Below, one piece after another: positions 1 to 7,114 of a stretch of 8,618 nt of DNA. Positions within the stretch are counted from its first letter, which is position 1, and every line of letters begins with the position of its first letter. The stretch lies in the NCBI GenBank assembly GCA_021781255.1, contig JAJXXG010000657.1:1-8618 (forward strand). The letters are read 5' to 3'. Under the pieces are notes generated by a model. That model was not told where the DNA came from, did not search any database, and worked only from the letters and a program-made list of their open reading frames with translations. Made by a program: the position numbers and the translations under genes. The stretch comes from Acidobacteriota bacterium (GTDB lineage Bacteria; Acidobacteriota; Terriglobia; Terriglobales; Acidobacteriaceae).

Positions 1-730
1 CCGCGCCGGTAACGAATTCCGCTTCCTGGGAACAGAGCCAGAGCACCAGGTTCGACACCTCTTCCGGCTCGCCGATTCTGCCGACCGGGTGCATCGACAG
101 CACCCTGGCTCTTCCCGCCTCGGTACCCATCATTTTGTCGGAGAGCGGCGTTCGCATCACCGCGGGACAGACCACGTTGGCACGAATCCCCTGACTGGCA
201 TATTCAATGGCACCGGTCTTCGTCAGCCCGACAATGGCATGCTTGCTGGCGATGTAGGCCGACCCAACCACCGGGCCGGCCTTCAACGAAGCCACGGCTC
301 CCATGTTGACGATAGAGCCCCCGCCGCGCTTCAGCATCGCGACGATCTCGTACTTCATGCACAGAAACATGGCAGTGAGATTCACGGCGATGACCTGATT
401 CCAAACCTCCAGCTTGTAGTCCGCGATGGGGGTGTTGATGGTCCCATCGATCCCGGCATTGTTGAAAGCGCAGTCCAGGCCGCCGTAGGTCTTCTCGCAG
501 GCGGAGAACAAAGCCTCTATCTCGGCTGGGTTGGCCATGTCGGCTTGCACGAACGTGGCCTCGCCCCCGGCGGCTTTCGCCAATGCGACAGTTTCCTGGC
601 CCTCACTGATTCGCCGGCCGGTGACAACGACCTTGGCGCCTTCGCGCGCGAAGGCTATGGCGGCATCACGGCCCAGGCCGGACGTGCCGCCGGTTACCAG
701 CGCTACCTTGGATTCAAAACGTCTGCCCAT
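1..730 (-). CDS. Short-chain dehydrogenase/reductase (SDR), C-terminus cut by window edge
   Basis: A classical cytoplasmic SDR oxidoreductase, expected to interconvert an alcohol and a carbonyl with NAD(P)(H). 243 residues are visible; the family is usually about 250, so only the last few are lost beyond base 1. Seen: the cofactor glycine motif TGGTSGLG (13-20), NNAG (90-93), N117 in AVNLTA, and the YxxxK pair Y159/K163. After the second strand the chain reads VVTGRR (35-40); basic residues there usually favour NADP(H). Odd: the catalytic serine, normally three residues after the Asn of IVN, is Ala145 (IVNMGAVAS), and the loop to Tyr159 is one residue longer than usual. The start at 730 is supported by AAGGAG eight bases upstream. 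It lies 95 bases after the aldehyde dehydrogenase on the same strand, so co-transcription is likely. Substrate unknown. Confidence 0.93.
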   Translation of the reverse strand, partial: MGRRFESKVALVTGGTSGLGRDAAIAFAREGAKVVVTGRRISEGQETVALAKAAGGEATFVQADMANPAEIEALFSACEKTYGGLDCAFNNAGIDGTINTPIADYKLEVWNQVIAVNLTAMFLCMKYEIVAMLKRGGGSIVNMGAVASLKAGPVVGSAYIASKHAIVGLTKTGAIEYASQGIRANVVCPAVMRTPLSDKMMGTEAGRARVLSMHPVGRIGEPEEVSNLVLWLCSQEAEFVTGA

Positions 731-825
731 CTCTCTTTCTCCTTAAGCTCCCTGTACGAGTAGCAACTCCGTCGCGGGCTATTGTTGCCGGGTTTTCTGT
801 GGACGGCATTTGTTTCTGCTTTCGC

Positions 826-2310
826 TCACAAGTGCGGCGGTGGCGCGGTGATGTCGTCAGGCTCGGCCGTGTTGACCATGAGCGGCTGCTTGCGCACAAA
901 CCTCAGGATGGAGGCCGGCCCGGTGCGCGCCCCTCCCATTCCTGAGAACTTCACGGTGTTGGACTCGATGTCGCGTGTCTTCGCCAAAGTCAGAAAGGTA
1001 TCCTGCAGGCAGACACTCCCGGTTTCCAGTTGCACGGCAATAGCCCGTGCTTCCTCCTCGCTGCCCGCAATTACCGACGACGATAATCCGTAGATAGAAT
1101 CATTGGCCAGACGCACCGCTTCATCGACGGTCTTGTATTTCATCACCGGCATCACCGGGCCGAAGGTTTCCTCGCGCATAACCTTCATGTCATGGTTCAC
1201 ATTGGTGAGGACCGTCGGACGCATATACAACCCGCCCCCCAGGTTTTGGCTCTTGCCGCCGGTGCGGATGACCGCGCCCTTGGCCACAGCATCGTCGAGG
1301 TGCGAATCTACGATCTCTGCCTGGTGGTCGTAGCCAAACGGGCCAATGTGGCCGCTGGCGATGTCTGGATAATTGAGGCGCACCTTTTCCGCTTTTTCCA
1401 CCAGCAGTTCGACAAAACGATCATGTACGGATTCATGAACGTAAATCCGCTCCACTGAGAAACAAACCTGGCCGGTGCCAAAGATGGCGCCGCGCAGGAT
1501 CGCTCTGGCAGCCCGTTCCAAATCCGCGGTTTCGGTAACGATGGCCGGATCTTTTCCGCCCAGTTCCAGAAAGACCGGAATAAAGCGCCGCGCGCACGCT
1601 TCGGCCACTTTGCGCCCGTTCTCCACGCTTCCGGTGAATACCACAATATCGACATTCTCGATCAAGGCTTCTCCGGTAGCACTGTCGCCCTGAATGCACG
1701 CCGCCACCCCGGCCAGCTCCGGCACCTCCCCGATAGAGCGCATCAGCGGCTCGACAAATCGCGGAGTAATTCTGCTGGGCTTGATTGCAACGGCACAGCC
1801 TGCCAGCAAGGCCGGAACGGCATCGATGAGCGATAACATCAAGGGCCCGTTCCACGGGCTGATGACGCCAAGCAGCGGATATGGCTTGAGCTCCGTGGTG
1901 AAGGTGACACTGGGCATGATTGACGACACTCCTTCCAGGCGCGCGCGCTCAAGCACCGCCGGCGCCCGTTCGCACCAGCCCAGCACGTTGCCAATCACAA
2001 TTCCCGGGCTCATCTTCGAGATGGTGCAATACCCGGTGTCGATTGAGTCCGCCTCGGCCAGCGCAGCCGCGTGCGCCTTGAGCCGTTCGGCCCACTGACG
2101 CATGACGGCGATACGGTGCTCCAGGGGCGCGCTGCCCCAGGCTTTCTGTGCCTTTCGAAGCCGGCCGCAGAGCTCGGCCAGCTCTTCGCGGGTAGGCGGA
2201 GTGATTTGATAGTCGAATTCGCCGGTCCGCGGATTGCGGACCGGAATCACGCGCCGTCCGGCCGGCGCCGGGGCGCTTGCTTCTTCGCTTGCGGATGCGA
2301 ATTGAGCCAT
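826..2310 (-). CDS. Aldehyde dehydrogenase family protein (NAD(P)+-dependent)
   Basis: A 494-residue cytoplasmic aldehyde dehydrogenase oxidising an aldehyde to the carboxylate with NAD(P)+; length is normal for the superfamily. Seen in order: SPWNGP with Asn154 (oxyanion hole), IKPS with Lys177 (cofactor binding), FTGSVENG (225-232, Rossmann turn), LELGGK with Glu249 (general base), GQVCFS with Cys283 (nucleophile), EETFGP with Glu381, and a C-terminal KFSGMGGARTGP stretch. All catalytic residues are present, so it should be active. Start: the open frame extends upstream to 2421, but the extra 37 residues are low-complexity and unlike the family, while ATG 2310 has AGGAG eight bases upstream. 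The substrate class is not recognisable. Its position beside an SDR suggests it takes the aldehyde made by a dehydrogenase of the same cluster (inference). Confidence 0.95.
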   Translation of the reverse strand: MAQFASASEEASAPAPAGRRVIPVRNPRTGEFDYQITPPTREELAELCGRLRKAQKAWGSAPLEHRIAVMRQWAERLKAHAAALAEADSIDTGYCTISKMSPGIVIGNVLGWCERAPAVLERARLEGVSSIMPSVTFTTELKPYPLLGVISPWNGPLMLSLIDAVPALLAGCAVAIKPSRITPRFVEPLMRSIGEVPELAGVAACIQGDSATGEALIENVDIVVFTGSVENGRKVAEACARRFIPVFLELGGKDPAIVTETADLERAARAILRGAIFGTGQVCFSVERIYVHESVHDRFVELLVEKAEKVRLNYPDIASGHIGPFGYDHQAEIVDSHLDDAVAKGAVIRTGGKSQNLGGGLYMRPTVLTNVNHDMKVMREETFGPVMPVMKYKTVDEAVRLANDSIYGLSSSVIAGSEEEARAIAVQLETGSVCLQDTFLTLAKTRDIESNTVKFSGMGGARTGPASILRFVRKQPLMVNTAEPDDITAPPPHL

Positions 2311-2318
2311 ACCTGGAT

Positions 2319-2323
2319 CTCCT
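2319..2323 (-). promoter_or_regulatory. Ribosome binding site deciding the aldehyde dehydrogenase start
   Basis: AGGAG on the minus strand, eight bases before ATG 2310. It favours this start over the upstream in-frame ATG at 2421, which would add 37 residues lacking family resemblance. Confidence 0.8.
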
Positions 2324-2400
2324 GAAAAATCGGAAGACGGAGGAAATCGGCGACAGGGAACCGGTGCCCGGCGGAACGTACCCTCAGTGCATGGGGTCAC

Positions 2401-2548
2401 CTGAGCGAAGCTCCGGCGCACAGACCACTCTAATTCGGCCGGCAGCGAACGGCCAGGGAATCTTCCCGTTTATCGCAGATTTCCTCGCTTCAGAATCTCT
2501 GTTTTGGTTTGCCGTGCGCAAGGCGATTCCGGAGCTTCCTCGCTCTGA
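2401..2548. mobile_element. Candidate MITE-like insertion with imperfect terminal inverted repeats
   Basis: Fills most of the gap between the TIGR04076-like gene and the aldehyde dehydrogenase. The left end is CTGAGCGAAGCTCCGG (2401-2416). The right end read inward is GAGCG-AGG-AAGCTCCGG (2545 down to 2529). The ends share GAGCG and AAGCTCCGG (14 bases) with a three-base insertion on the right; the perfect core GAAGCTCCGG/CCGGAGCTTC is 10 bases. The element is bounded by the direct repeat GTCAC at 2396-2400 and 2549-2553, as expected of a five-base target duplication. No coding content is visible inside, and an inner palindrome GGGAA-TC-TTCCC lies at 2456-2467. The right GTCAC overlaps the stop codon of the TIGR04076-like gene. 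Each end is partly self-palindromic (GAGC...GCTC), so chance similarity is not excluded. Confidence 0.3.
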
Positions 2549-2549
2549 G

Positions 2550-3296
2550 TCACATGTTCAGCGCTGCACGCTCCTCGGGCAGCAAACCCTTCTTGTAAGC
2601 GTCCAATTTTGTTCGGCCGCTTTCAGTCACAGTTGCCTTGCCATCCGCGATCGTTAAATACCCCATCAGGGCAAGCTCCTCAGCCAGGGCTTCCACCAAT
2701 ACCTCGCCCAGTGCCGGGTACGGGATCTCGATTTCGTCCTTCGAGAATTCTCCCAGGATCGCGTCTACCCGAATTCCCGGTTTGGCCGATACCTTGTCCA
2801 TGATGGACATTTGCCGCCGGAAGTAAGGCGTAGCGTCGCCCTTGTCGCTCAAATCGAACGCCTCCAGCCTCAACATCAGGCTTGTCCTGGTATCGCCGCA
2901 CATTACAATGTTTTCTTTGCCTACCGTACGCTCTGCTGGGGGCGGCCAGGTGAATGCGCCTGCCGGCTGCAGCGATGCCACATGATACTGATCCTCGGGA
3001 ACCGTTTCCAGCACGTTGCGGAACCCAAGGCCGTCATACTTCTTCTTGTCGGGGTCTTTCCTGCTCACCGGAGCATACCAAAAGGGCATATACCAAAGCG
3101 GCGATACGGCCCTAGGTCCCAGCCTGGCCATTTCCATCATGCGGGGAACTGCCGAACCAGCTACATACGGGCAGATGCGGCCAATAAACTTCTCTCCATC
3201 CCAGATGAACTGATCGCCCACTTTGTGCTGAAAGTGGCAAGGGTACTTCTCTTCGTCGCCTTTGAATCCGATAACAGTAGCTCTAATCTGAAACAT
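2550..3296 (-). CDS. TIGR04076-like protein with C-terminal winged-helix-like extension, function unknown
   Basis: A 248-residue cytoplasmic protein with no signal peptide or membrane segment. Residues 3 to about 147 resemble the uncharacterised TIGR04076 family (usually about 90 residues): an early Cys20 followed by KVGDQFIWDG, then ICPY with Cys42, and near the end MCGDTRTSLMLRLEAF with Cys133, matching the family's closing Cys-x-D motif. The middle (about 50-128) is longer than usual and rich in Trp, Tyr and Pro. Residues about 150-248 form a second, mostly helical region ending in a short strand-turn-strand (GYLTIADGKATVTESGRTKL), which looks like a winged-helix wing; this is shape-based and tentative. 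The start at 3296 has AAGGAG five bases upstream. It sits 56 bases after the receptor gene and before the aldehyde dehydrogenase, suggesting a role in the same pathway. The three cysteines could bind a metal or substrate, but that is speculation. Confidence 0.85.
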   Translation of the reverse strand: MFQIRATVIGFKGDEEKYPCHFQHKVGDQFIWDGEKFIGRICPYVAGSAVPRMMEMARLGPRAVSPLWYMPFWYAPVSRKDPDKKKYDGLGFRNVLETVPEDQYHVASLQPAGAFTWPPPAERTVGKENIVMCGDTRTSLMLRLEAFDLSDKGDATPYFRRQMSIMDKVSAKPGIRVDAILGEFSKDEIEIPYPALGEVLVEALAEELALMGYLTIADGKATVTESGRTKLDAYKKGLLPEERAALNM

Positions 3297-3352
3297 TACG
3301 TCTCCTTTGTAGTGCTGTGATGACTTTCCGAAAGTGAAATGTGCCCGCCCTG

Positions 3353-6300
3353 TCAGAACTCGAACCGCAGCGAGAACTGAATTTCGCGGCTGTAGTCTGC
3401 GGTATTTGAAATCTCGCCTGCCGTCTCATTCATTACCGAGGCCGGCAGGGTCGTTGCAGGAAACACCGGGGGCGGGGAAGAAATTGTTCCCGCCGTATTA
3501 AACACACCATAGTTCGAGTTCCAAACGCTCGGGAAACCAAAATTCGCGTGGTTCAGGATATTAAAGAAGTCGGCGCGGAATTCGAGTTTGCCCGCCTCGC
3601 CCAGGCTGGTGTCCTTAGACATGGAAAAGTCCCAATCGAACAAACCCGGCCCGTATAACGCGCCGCGCGGTACGTTGCCGAATTGTCCGGGAGGCGCAAC
3701 GGTAAACATATTGGGATTGAACCACTGATGCGGATTGCCGGTGATCACGGTTTTGGGGTTATAAACCACTGCGTTCGGGTTGCACCAGGCATGGTTAGTT
3801 GGGTTATAGACCATCAATCCCGGAGGCACCCACGGAGGAGTGCAACTGGAGTTAGTGATGGCGCCGATGTTGGCTTGTGTCACATAGCTCACGCGTTCGT
3901 TTGCCAGACCGCCCGTGTCTCCCACTCCCAGCTCCGAATTCGAATTATTAAATCCGGTGCCCAGCATTGGCGTAAATGGAAAGCCGGTCTGTGCCGCCAC
4001 GATATTGGCCACGCGCCAGCCGCGGAATATTTTGGCGCCAAGGCTGCCTCCCTGAGGGCCGGGCAAGCTGTAAAGCAGGTTGAATCGCCAGTTACTTTTC
4101 AGGTCAAACGCAGTCAGCCCTCTGTCGGCCTTCACATCGAATGGATTGAGCGGAAAATCCGACCCATCGGTGTTGTGCGGGAGGAGGCCCTGGGCGTCAT
4201 CCAGCAGTCTGGACCAGGTATAGGAGCTCTGAAATTGCAGGCCTTTGGTCAGATGCTTTGTCACTCCCACCTGCAGGGAGTTGTACCAGGAGTCGCCATT
4301 GGTTGTATAAAAAGTTACGCCTGCCATGTTGGGATTTACGCGGCACGAGTTCCCGAGGGGACAAGAGAAAATACTCAGGTTCGTATTGAATACCGGGTTT
4401 GCGTCCTTGCCAGAGGTAAGCTCATTGGCGGGCAGTGCGTTGCCATGGGCGTCCGTTCCGGCGATAGGAACCACGGGATTCCCCTCGCGCACCGACCACA
4501 GGTGAATGCCACGAGATCCAACATAGACAACCGACAGGGCTATGCCGGCGGGCAATTGCTGCTCCACGCCCACACTGTATTGGTCCATGTAGGGCTGCTT
4601 GGCATAGTAATTCTGAGTCGATGGCACCACAAAGCCAGGGGTGATCAGCGTTCCTGGGGGAGCTGGCGGGGGAGCAGGGCAGCCGTTCGTGTTAAGAGGA
4701 ATGCTTAACCGGCAGAGATATATGCTCGTGGGCATAGCAGGGTAAGTGCCCAGAGCATTATTGCCCGCTTCGGCGCCAATGTTTCCCACGTCATAGTAAA
4801 TGCCATAACCGCCCCGAACCGCGGTCTTGCCATTTCCAAATATGTCCCAGGCGAGGCCCACCCTGGGGGAAAGGTTCTTCAGTGAGGCGTTCTGCCAGAT
4901 CGGCCCCTTGGTAACTTCACTGCTGGAGTCAGTGGCCAGGTCCCGGTAAGCGTAGTTGTTGCCATCGTGGTCCCATGGAACTGTCGCGAACTCATACCGG
5001 AATCCCAGGTTCAAAGTTACACGTGACAGCACGCGATAGTCGTCCTGGGCATAAAAGCCATAGGTCCCGAAGGTGAAGTTCCGGGACTCGGCTTCAGGCG
5101 CGGCGCTGAACGTCGAAGAGACGATTATGCCGGATATAAATTCAGAGAAATTGGGAAAGATATTAAAGGAGCCAGGCAGCAGGTGCACGGTTGTTCCGTC
5201 TTCCCAGTGGATGAGCAGCAGGCCATACTTCAGATTGTGCTTGCCTTTGGTCCAGAACCAATCATCGCCCAAACCGATGAGGTTCTGAATATTGTGCTGG
5301 GGCGCCACATCTCCCCCAAATGTGGTCAAGCCCGACATAACCAGGTCCCCGGTCTCCTGGCCCGGGATCTCCGAGATGTTCCCGTAGGTCGGGCCGCTGA
5401 CGAGTAACGGAGTGGATGTGCTGATGTCTTCCGCCGCGGTTCGCGCAAAAAAGACGCGCGCAGAGTTGAGCAGGGCGGGCGAGAAAATGTGGTTTTCCGA
5501 CAAAGTCAAAAACTGTGCCAGGCTCGGCCAGCTGTCATGAAATTGCGGATAACTGAGCGGACGATTCTGCAAGGAGTCATCGATGGTATAGCGGCCAAAG
5601 AAGGAATCCGCGGCCGAAAACGCGTGATCGAACCGGACATTGCCATAGTCTTCGCGGGTGTTCTGGAACGAAGCATAGGCATAGTTGCCGTTGGGATTGT
5701 TGTTGAGATCGGGCAAAGGATACAGATTGAGCAGCGGCGCCATCGTCGGTATCAGCTCTGTAACGTTGACGGGAGGCGGCGCCGGGGTCATTTGCGGGCA
5801 TGGTCCGACGGCTCCTGGCGGTGGCGGACCAATGCCGTTCCAGATCATTGAGCCGGCTCCGAAATCGTTCGCGGCAGAAGCTCCCGGAGGATGGCAGCCC
5901 GCCGAGGGGACCGTCAACAGCCCCACATAGTTCGGGTCGCCCAGCACTTCCCTGAGGCCTTCATAGTTGAGAAAGTAAAATGTCTTGTTTTCTTTGATCG
6001 GCCCGCCGATGGAGCCGCCGAACTGGTTTCTCCTGAAGGGCGCGATACGCTTGCCGCCTTCCGGCACCGTCGGCGGAAGTATGGAAAGCTCATCGAAGTA
6101 GTTGCGGGCATCCAAAGCGCTGTTCCGCAGATATTCGAAGACGTCCCCGTGCAGATTGTTGGTCCCGCTCTTGCTGACGATGGTCGTCTGGCTGCCCATG
6201 GACAGGCCATATTCGGCGCTGAACAGGTCGGTAATCACCTGGAACTCCTTGATCCCGCCCATCCCCAGCGTCGTCCCTCCTTCCGAAGCCGCGTTCAGGC

Positions 6301-6922
6301 CCGTCATGTTTTGCATGGGCGTGCCATCGATCATTACGTTGTTGGAACGCGTCGGAGCGCCATTGCTGCTATAGATGGTGCCGGTTATTCCGCCACCGGG
6401 GTTCTCCATGGTCTGCACTGTGATGCCGGGTTGCAGAAGCGTCAGGTCGATAAAGTTTCTGCCGTTCAAAGGCAGCTGGGCGAGCTTTTGTTCATTCACG
6501 AGATTGCCTAGCTGGATGCCCGTGGTGTCGACCAATGGCGCGCTGGCGCTCACCTCTACCTTTTCCGAAATGGTTCCGACGGTGAGCTTGAATCGAAGCA
6601 CCTTTTCCTCGCCAACCGTCAGAACCGTCGTGGTCTGTTCGGTGCTGAAGTCTTGGTGCACGACTTGCACCCGATAGTTTCCTACCGGCAAATCGGCAAA
6701 GCGGTAGGAGCCATCGCCCGCGGTGGTAAAGGTGCGCGTGGCTCCCGTATCCGTGTGGGTTACCGTTACCGCGGCGTTCGGGATCACGCTTCCGGTAGGA
6801 TCAGTTACCACTCCGGCGATTGTGCCCGTGGGCAGTTGACCAAAAGCCAAAACTCCAGAGATCAGCCACAGCAACGCCCCTCCCATCAACCCGAATCTAA
6901 CCGTGATGGAAAGCTTCTTCAT
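3353..6922 (-). CDS. TonB-dependent receptor, Oar-like, with carboxypeptidase-regulatory-like domain
   Basis: A 1189-residue outer-membrane receptor for active uptake of a large or scarce substrate, powered through TonB. Seen in order: a Sec signal peptide (lysines 2-3, hydrophobic 10-26, likely cut after AFG at 28); a carboxypeptidase-regulatory-like beta-sandwich (about 32-115, GTIAGVVTDPTGSVIPNA); a plug domain (about 120-260, with LPLNGRNFIDL and SNNVMIDG); then a long beta-barrel containing RNSALDARNYFD, FRRNQFGGSIGGPI and TFYFLNYEGLR. The end has GKLEFRADFFNILNHANFG and closes on alternating hydrophobics with a terminal Phe (FSLRFEF), the usual barrel-assembly signal. Proline-rich stretches with paired cysteines lie in presumed outer loops. 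This architecture is heavily expanded in Acidobacteria and is related to myxobacterial Oar. The start has GGAGG five bases upstream. It is the first gene of the minus-strand cluster, divergent from the LysR gene. The ligand cannot be read from the sequence. Confidence 0.96.
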   Translation of the reverse strand: MKKLSITVRFGLMGGALLWLISGVLAFGQLPTGTIAGVVTDPTGSVIPNAAVTVTHTDTGATRTFTTAGDGSYRFADLPVGNYRVQVVHQDFSTEQTTTVLTVGEEKVLRFKLTVGTISEKVEVSASAPLVDTTGIQLGNLVNEQKLAQLPLNGRNFIDLTLLQPGITVQTMENPGGGITGTIYSSNGAPTRSNNVMIDGTPMQNMTGLNAASEGGTTLGMGGIKEFQVITDLFSAEYGLSMGSQTTIVSKSGTNNLHGDVFEYLRNSALDARNYFDELSILPPTVPEGGKRIAPFRRNQFGGSIGGPIKENKTFYFLNYEGLREVLGDPNYVGLLTVPSAGCHPPGASAANDFGAGSMIWNGIGPPPPGAVGPCPQMTPAPPPVNVTELIPTMAPLLNLYPLPDLNNNPNGNYAYASFQNTREDYGNVRFDHAFSAADSFFGRYTIDDSLQNRPLSYPQFHDSWPSLAQFLTLSENHIFSPALLNSARVFFARTAAEDISTSTPLLVSGPTYGNISEIPGQETGDLVMSGLTTFGGDVAPQHNIQNLIGLGDDWFWTKGKHNLKYGLLLIHWEDGTTVHLLPGSFNIFPNFSEFISGIIVSSTFSAAPEAESRNFTFGTYGFYAQDDYRVLSRVTLNLGFRYEFATVPWDHDGNNYAYRDLATDSSSEVTKGPIWQNASLKNLSPRVGLAWDIFGNGKTAVRGGYGIYYDVGNIGAEAGNNALGTYPAMPTSIYLCRLSIPLNTNGCPAPPPAPPGTLITPGFVVPSTQNYYAKQPYMDQYSVGVEQQLPAGIALSVVYVGSRGIHLWSVREGNPVVPIAGTDAHGNALPANELTSGKDANPVFNTNLSIFSCPLGNSCRVNPNMAGVTFYTTNGDSWYNSLQVGVTKHLTKGLQFQSSYTWSRLLDDAQGLLPHNTDGSDFPLNPFDVKADRGLTAFDLKSNWRFNLLYSLPGPQGGSLGAKIFRGWRVANIVAAQTGFPFTPMLGTGFNNSNSELGVGDTGGLANERVSYVTQANIGAITNSSCTPPWVPPGLMVYNPTNHAWCNPNAVVYNPKTVITGNPHQWFNPNMFTVAPPGQFGNVPRGALYGPGLFDWDFSMSKDTSLGEAGKLEFRADFFNILNHANFGFPSVWNSNYGVFNTAGTISSPPPVFPATTLPASVMNETAGEISNTADYSREIQFSLRFEF

Positions 6923-7059
6923 CGTGTCCTCCCACGCTTTTCAAGAAACGCCCTGCGACAGTTTTCGCGGCTGTAGAACTCATTGCGAGTTACTGGTTAC
7001 ATGAAACTGTGGTATGAGTATCGTGCTACGAGTGTCGATGCAGTGCATTGCCTTGTCCA

Positions 7060-7088
7060 TTGCTTTTTTTGCCGTTGTTTTTGATACT
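7060..7088 (+). promoter_or_regulatory. Candidate promoter of the LysR gene
   Basis: TTGCTT (7060-7065) and GATACT (7083-7088) are separated by 17 bases. The -10-like box matches four of six consensus bases and the -35-like box three, so it is weak. The -10-like box lies inside the left arm of the 7081-7101 inverted repeat, which would let the regulator shut off its own gene by covering the promoter. Confidence 0.3.
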
Positions 7089-7101
7089 GAAAAGGTATCA
7101 A
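7081..7101. promoter_or_regulatory. Probable LysR-type operator (T-N11-A inverted repeat)
   Basis: A perfect inverted repeat: TTGATAC, seven bases (TGAAAAG), GTATCAA. Its core TAC-N7-GTA contains the T-N11-A spacing typical of LysR-family recognition sites. It ends 13 bases before the regulator's ATG and overlaps its proposed -10 box, fitting negative autoregulation together with control of the divergent receptor gene. The symmetry is seen directly; the protein that binds it is inferred. Confidence 0.7.
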
Positions 7102-7114
7102 TGCGTGAGGCGGT

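Larger units (their letters stand above)
6923..7114. promoter_or_regulatory. Divergent control region between receptor gene and LysR regulator
   Basis: 192 non-coding bases separating two divergent starts, richer in A and T than the flanking genes, with a T-run at 7064-7070. It holds the 7081-7101 inverted repeat, plus looser GTAT half-sites at 7012-7015 and 7018-7021 nearer the receptor gene. For the receptor direction only a weak promoter can be proposed: TCGACA (7038 to 7033) and CATACC (7016 to 7011), 16 bases apart, on the minus strand. The arrangement is the usual one for a LysR-type regulator controlling a divergent target. Confidence 0.7.

Noticed and set aside
89..763. 224-codon open frame on the plus strand
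   Set aside because: Antisense to the SDR whose motifs are clear; the His/Arg/Gly-rich translation is typical of a shadow frame.
2311..2421. Upstream in-frame extension of the aldehyde dehydrogenase (37 extra residues)
   Set aside because: No good ribosome site seen at 2421, composition unlike the family, and a clear AGGAG precedes ATG 2310.
3323..3335. Palindrome ACTTTC-C-GAAAGT between receptor and TIGR04076-like genes
   Set aside because: A one-base centre cannot form a stable hairpin loop with the full stem, and no T-run follows on either strand, so a terminator or attenuator is not supported.
3683..4708. 341-codon open frame on the plus strand
   Set aside because: Lies entirely antisense within the receptor gene, shows no recognisable motifs, and the receptor frame is unambiguous.
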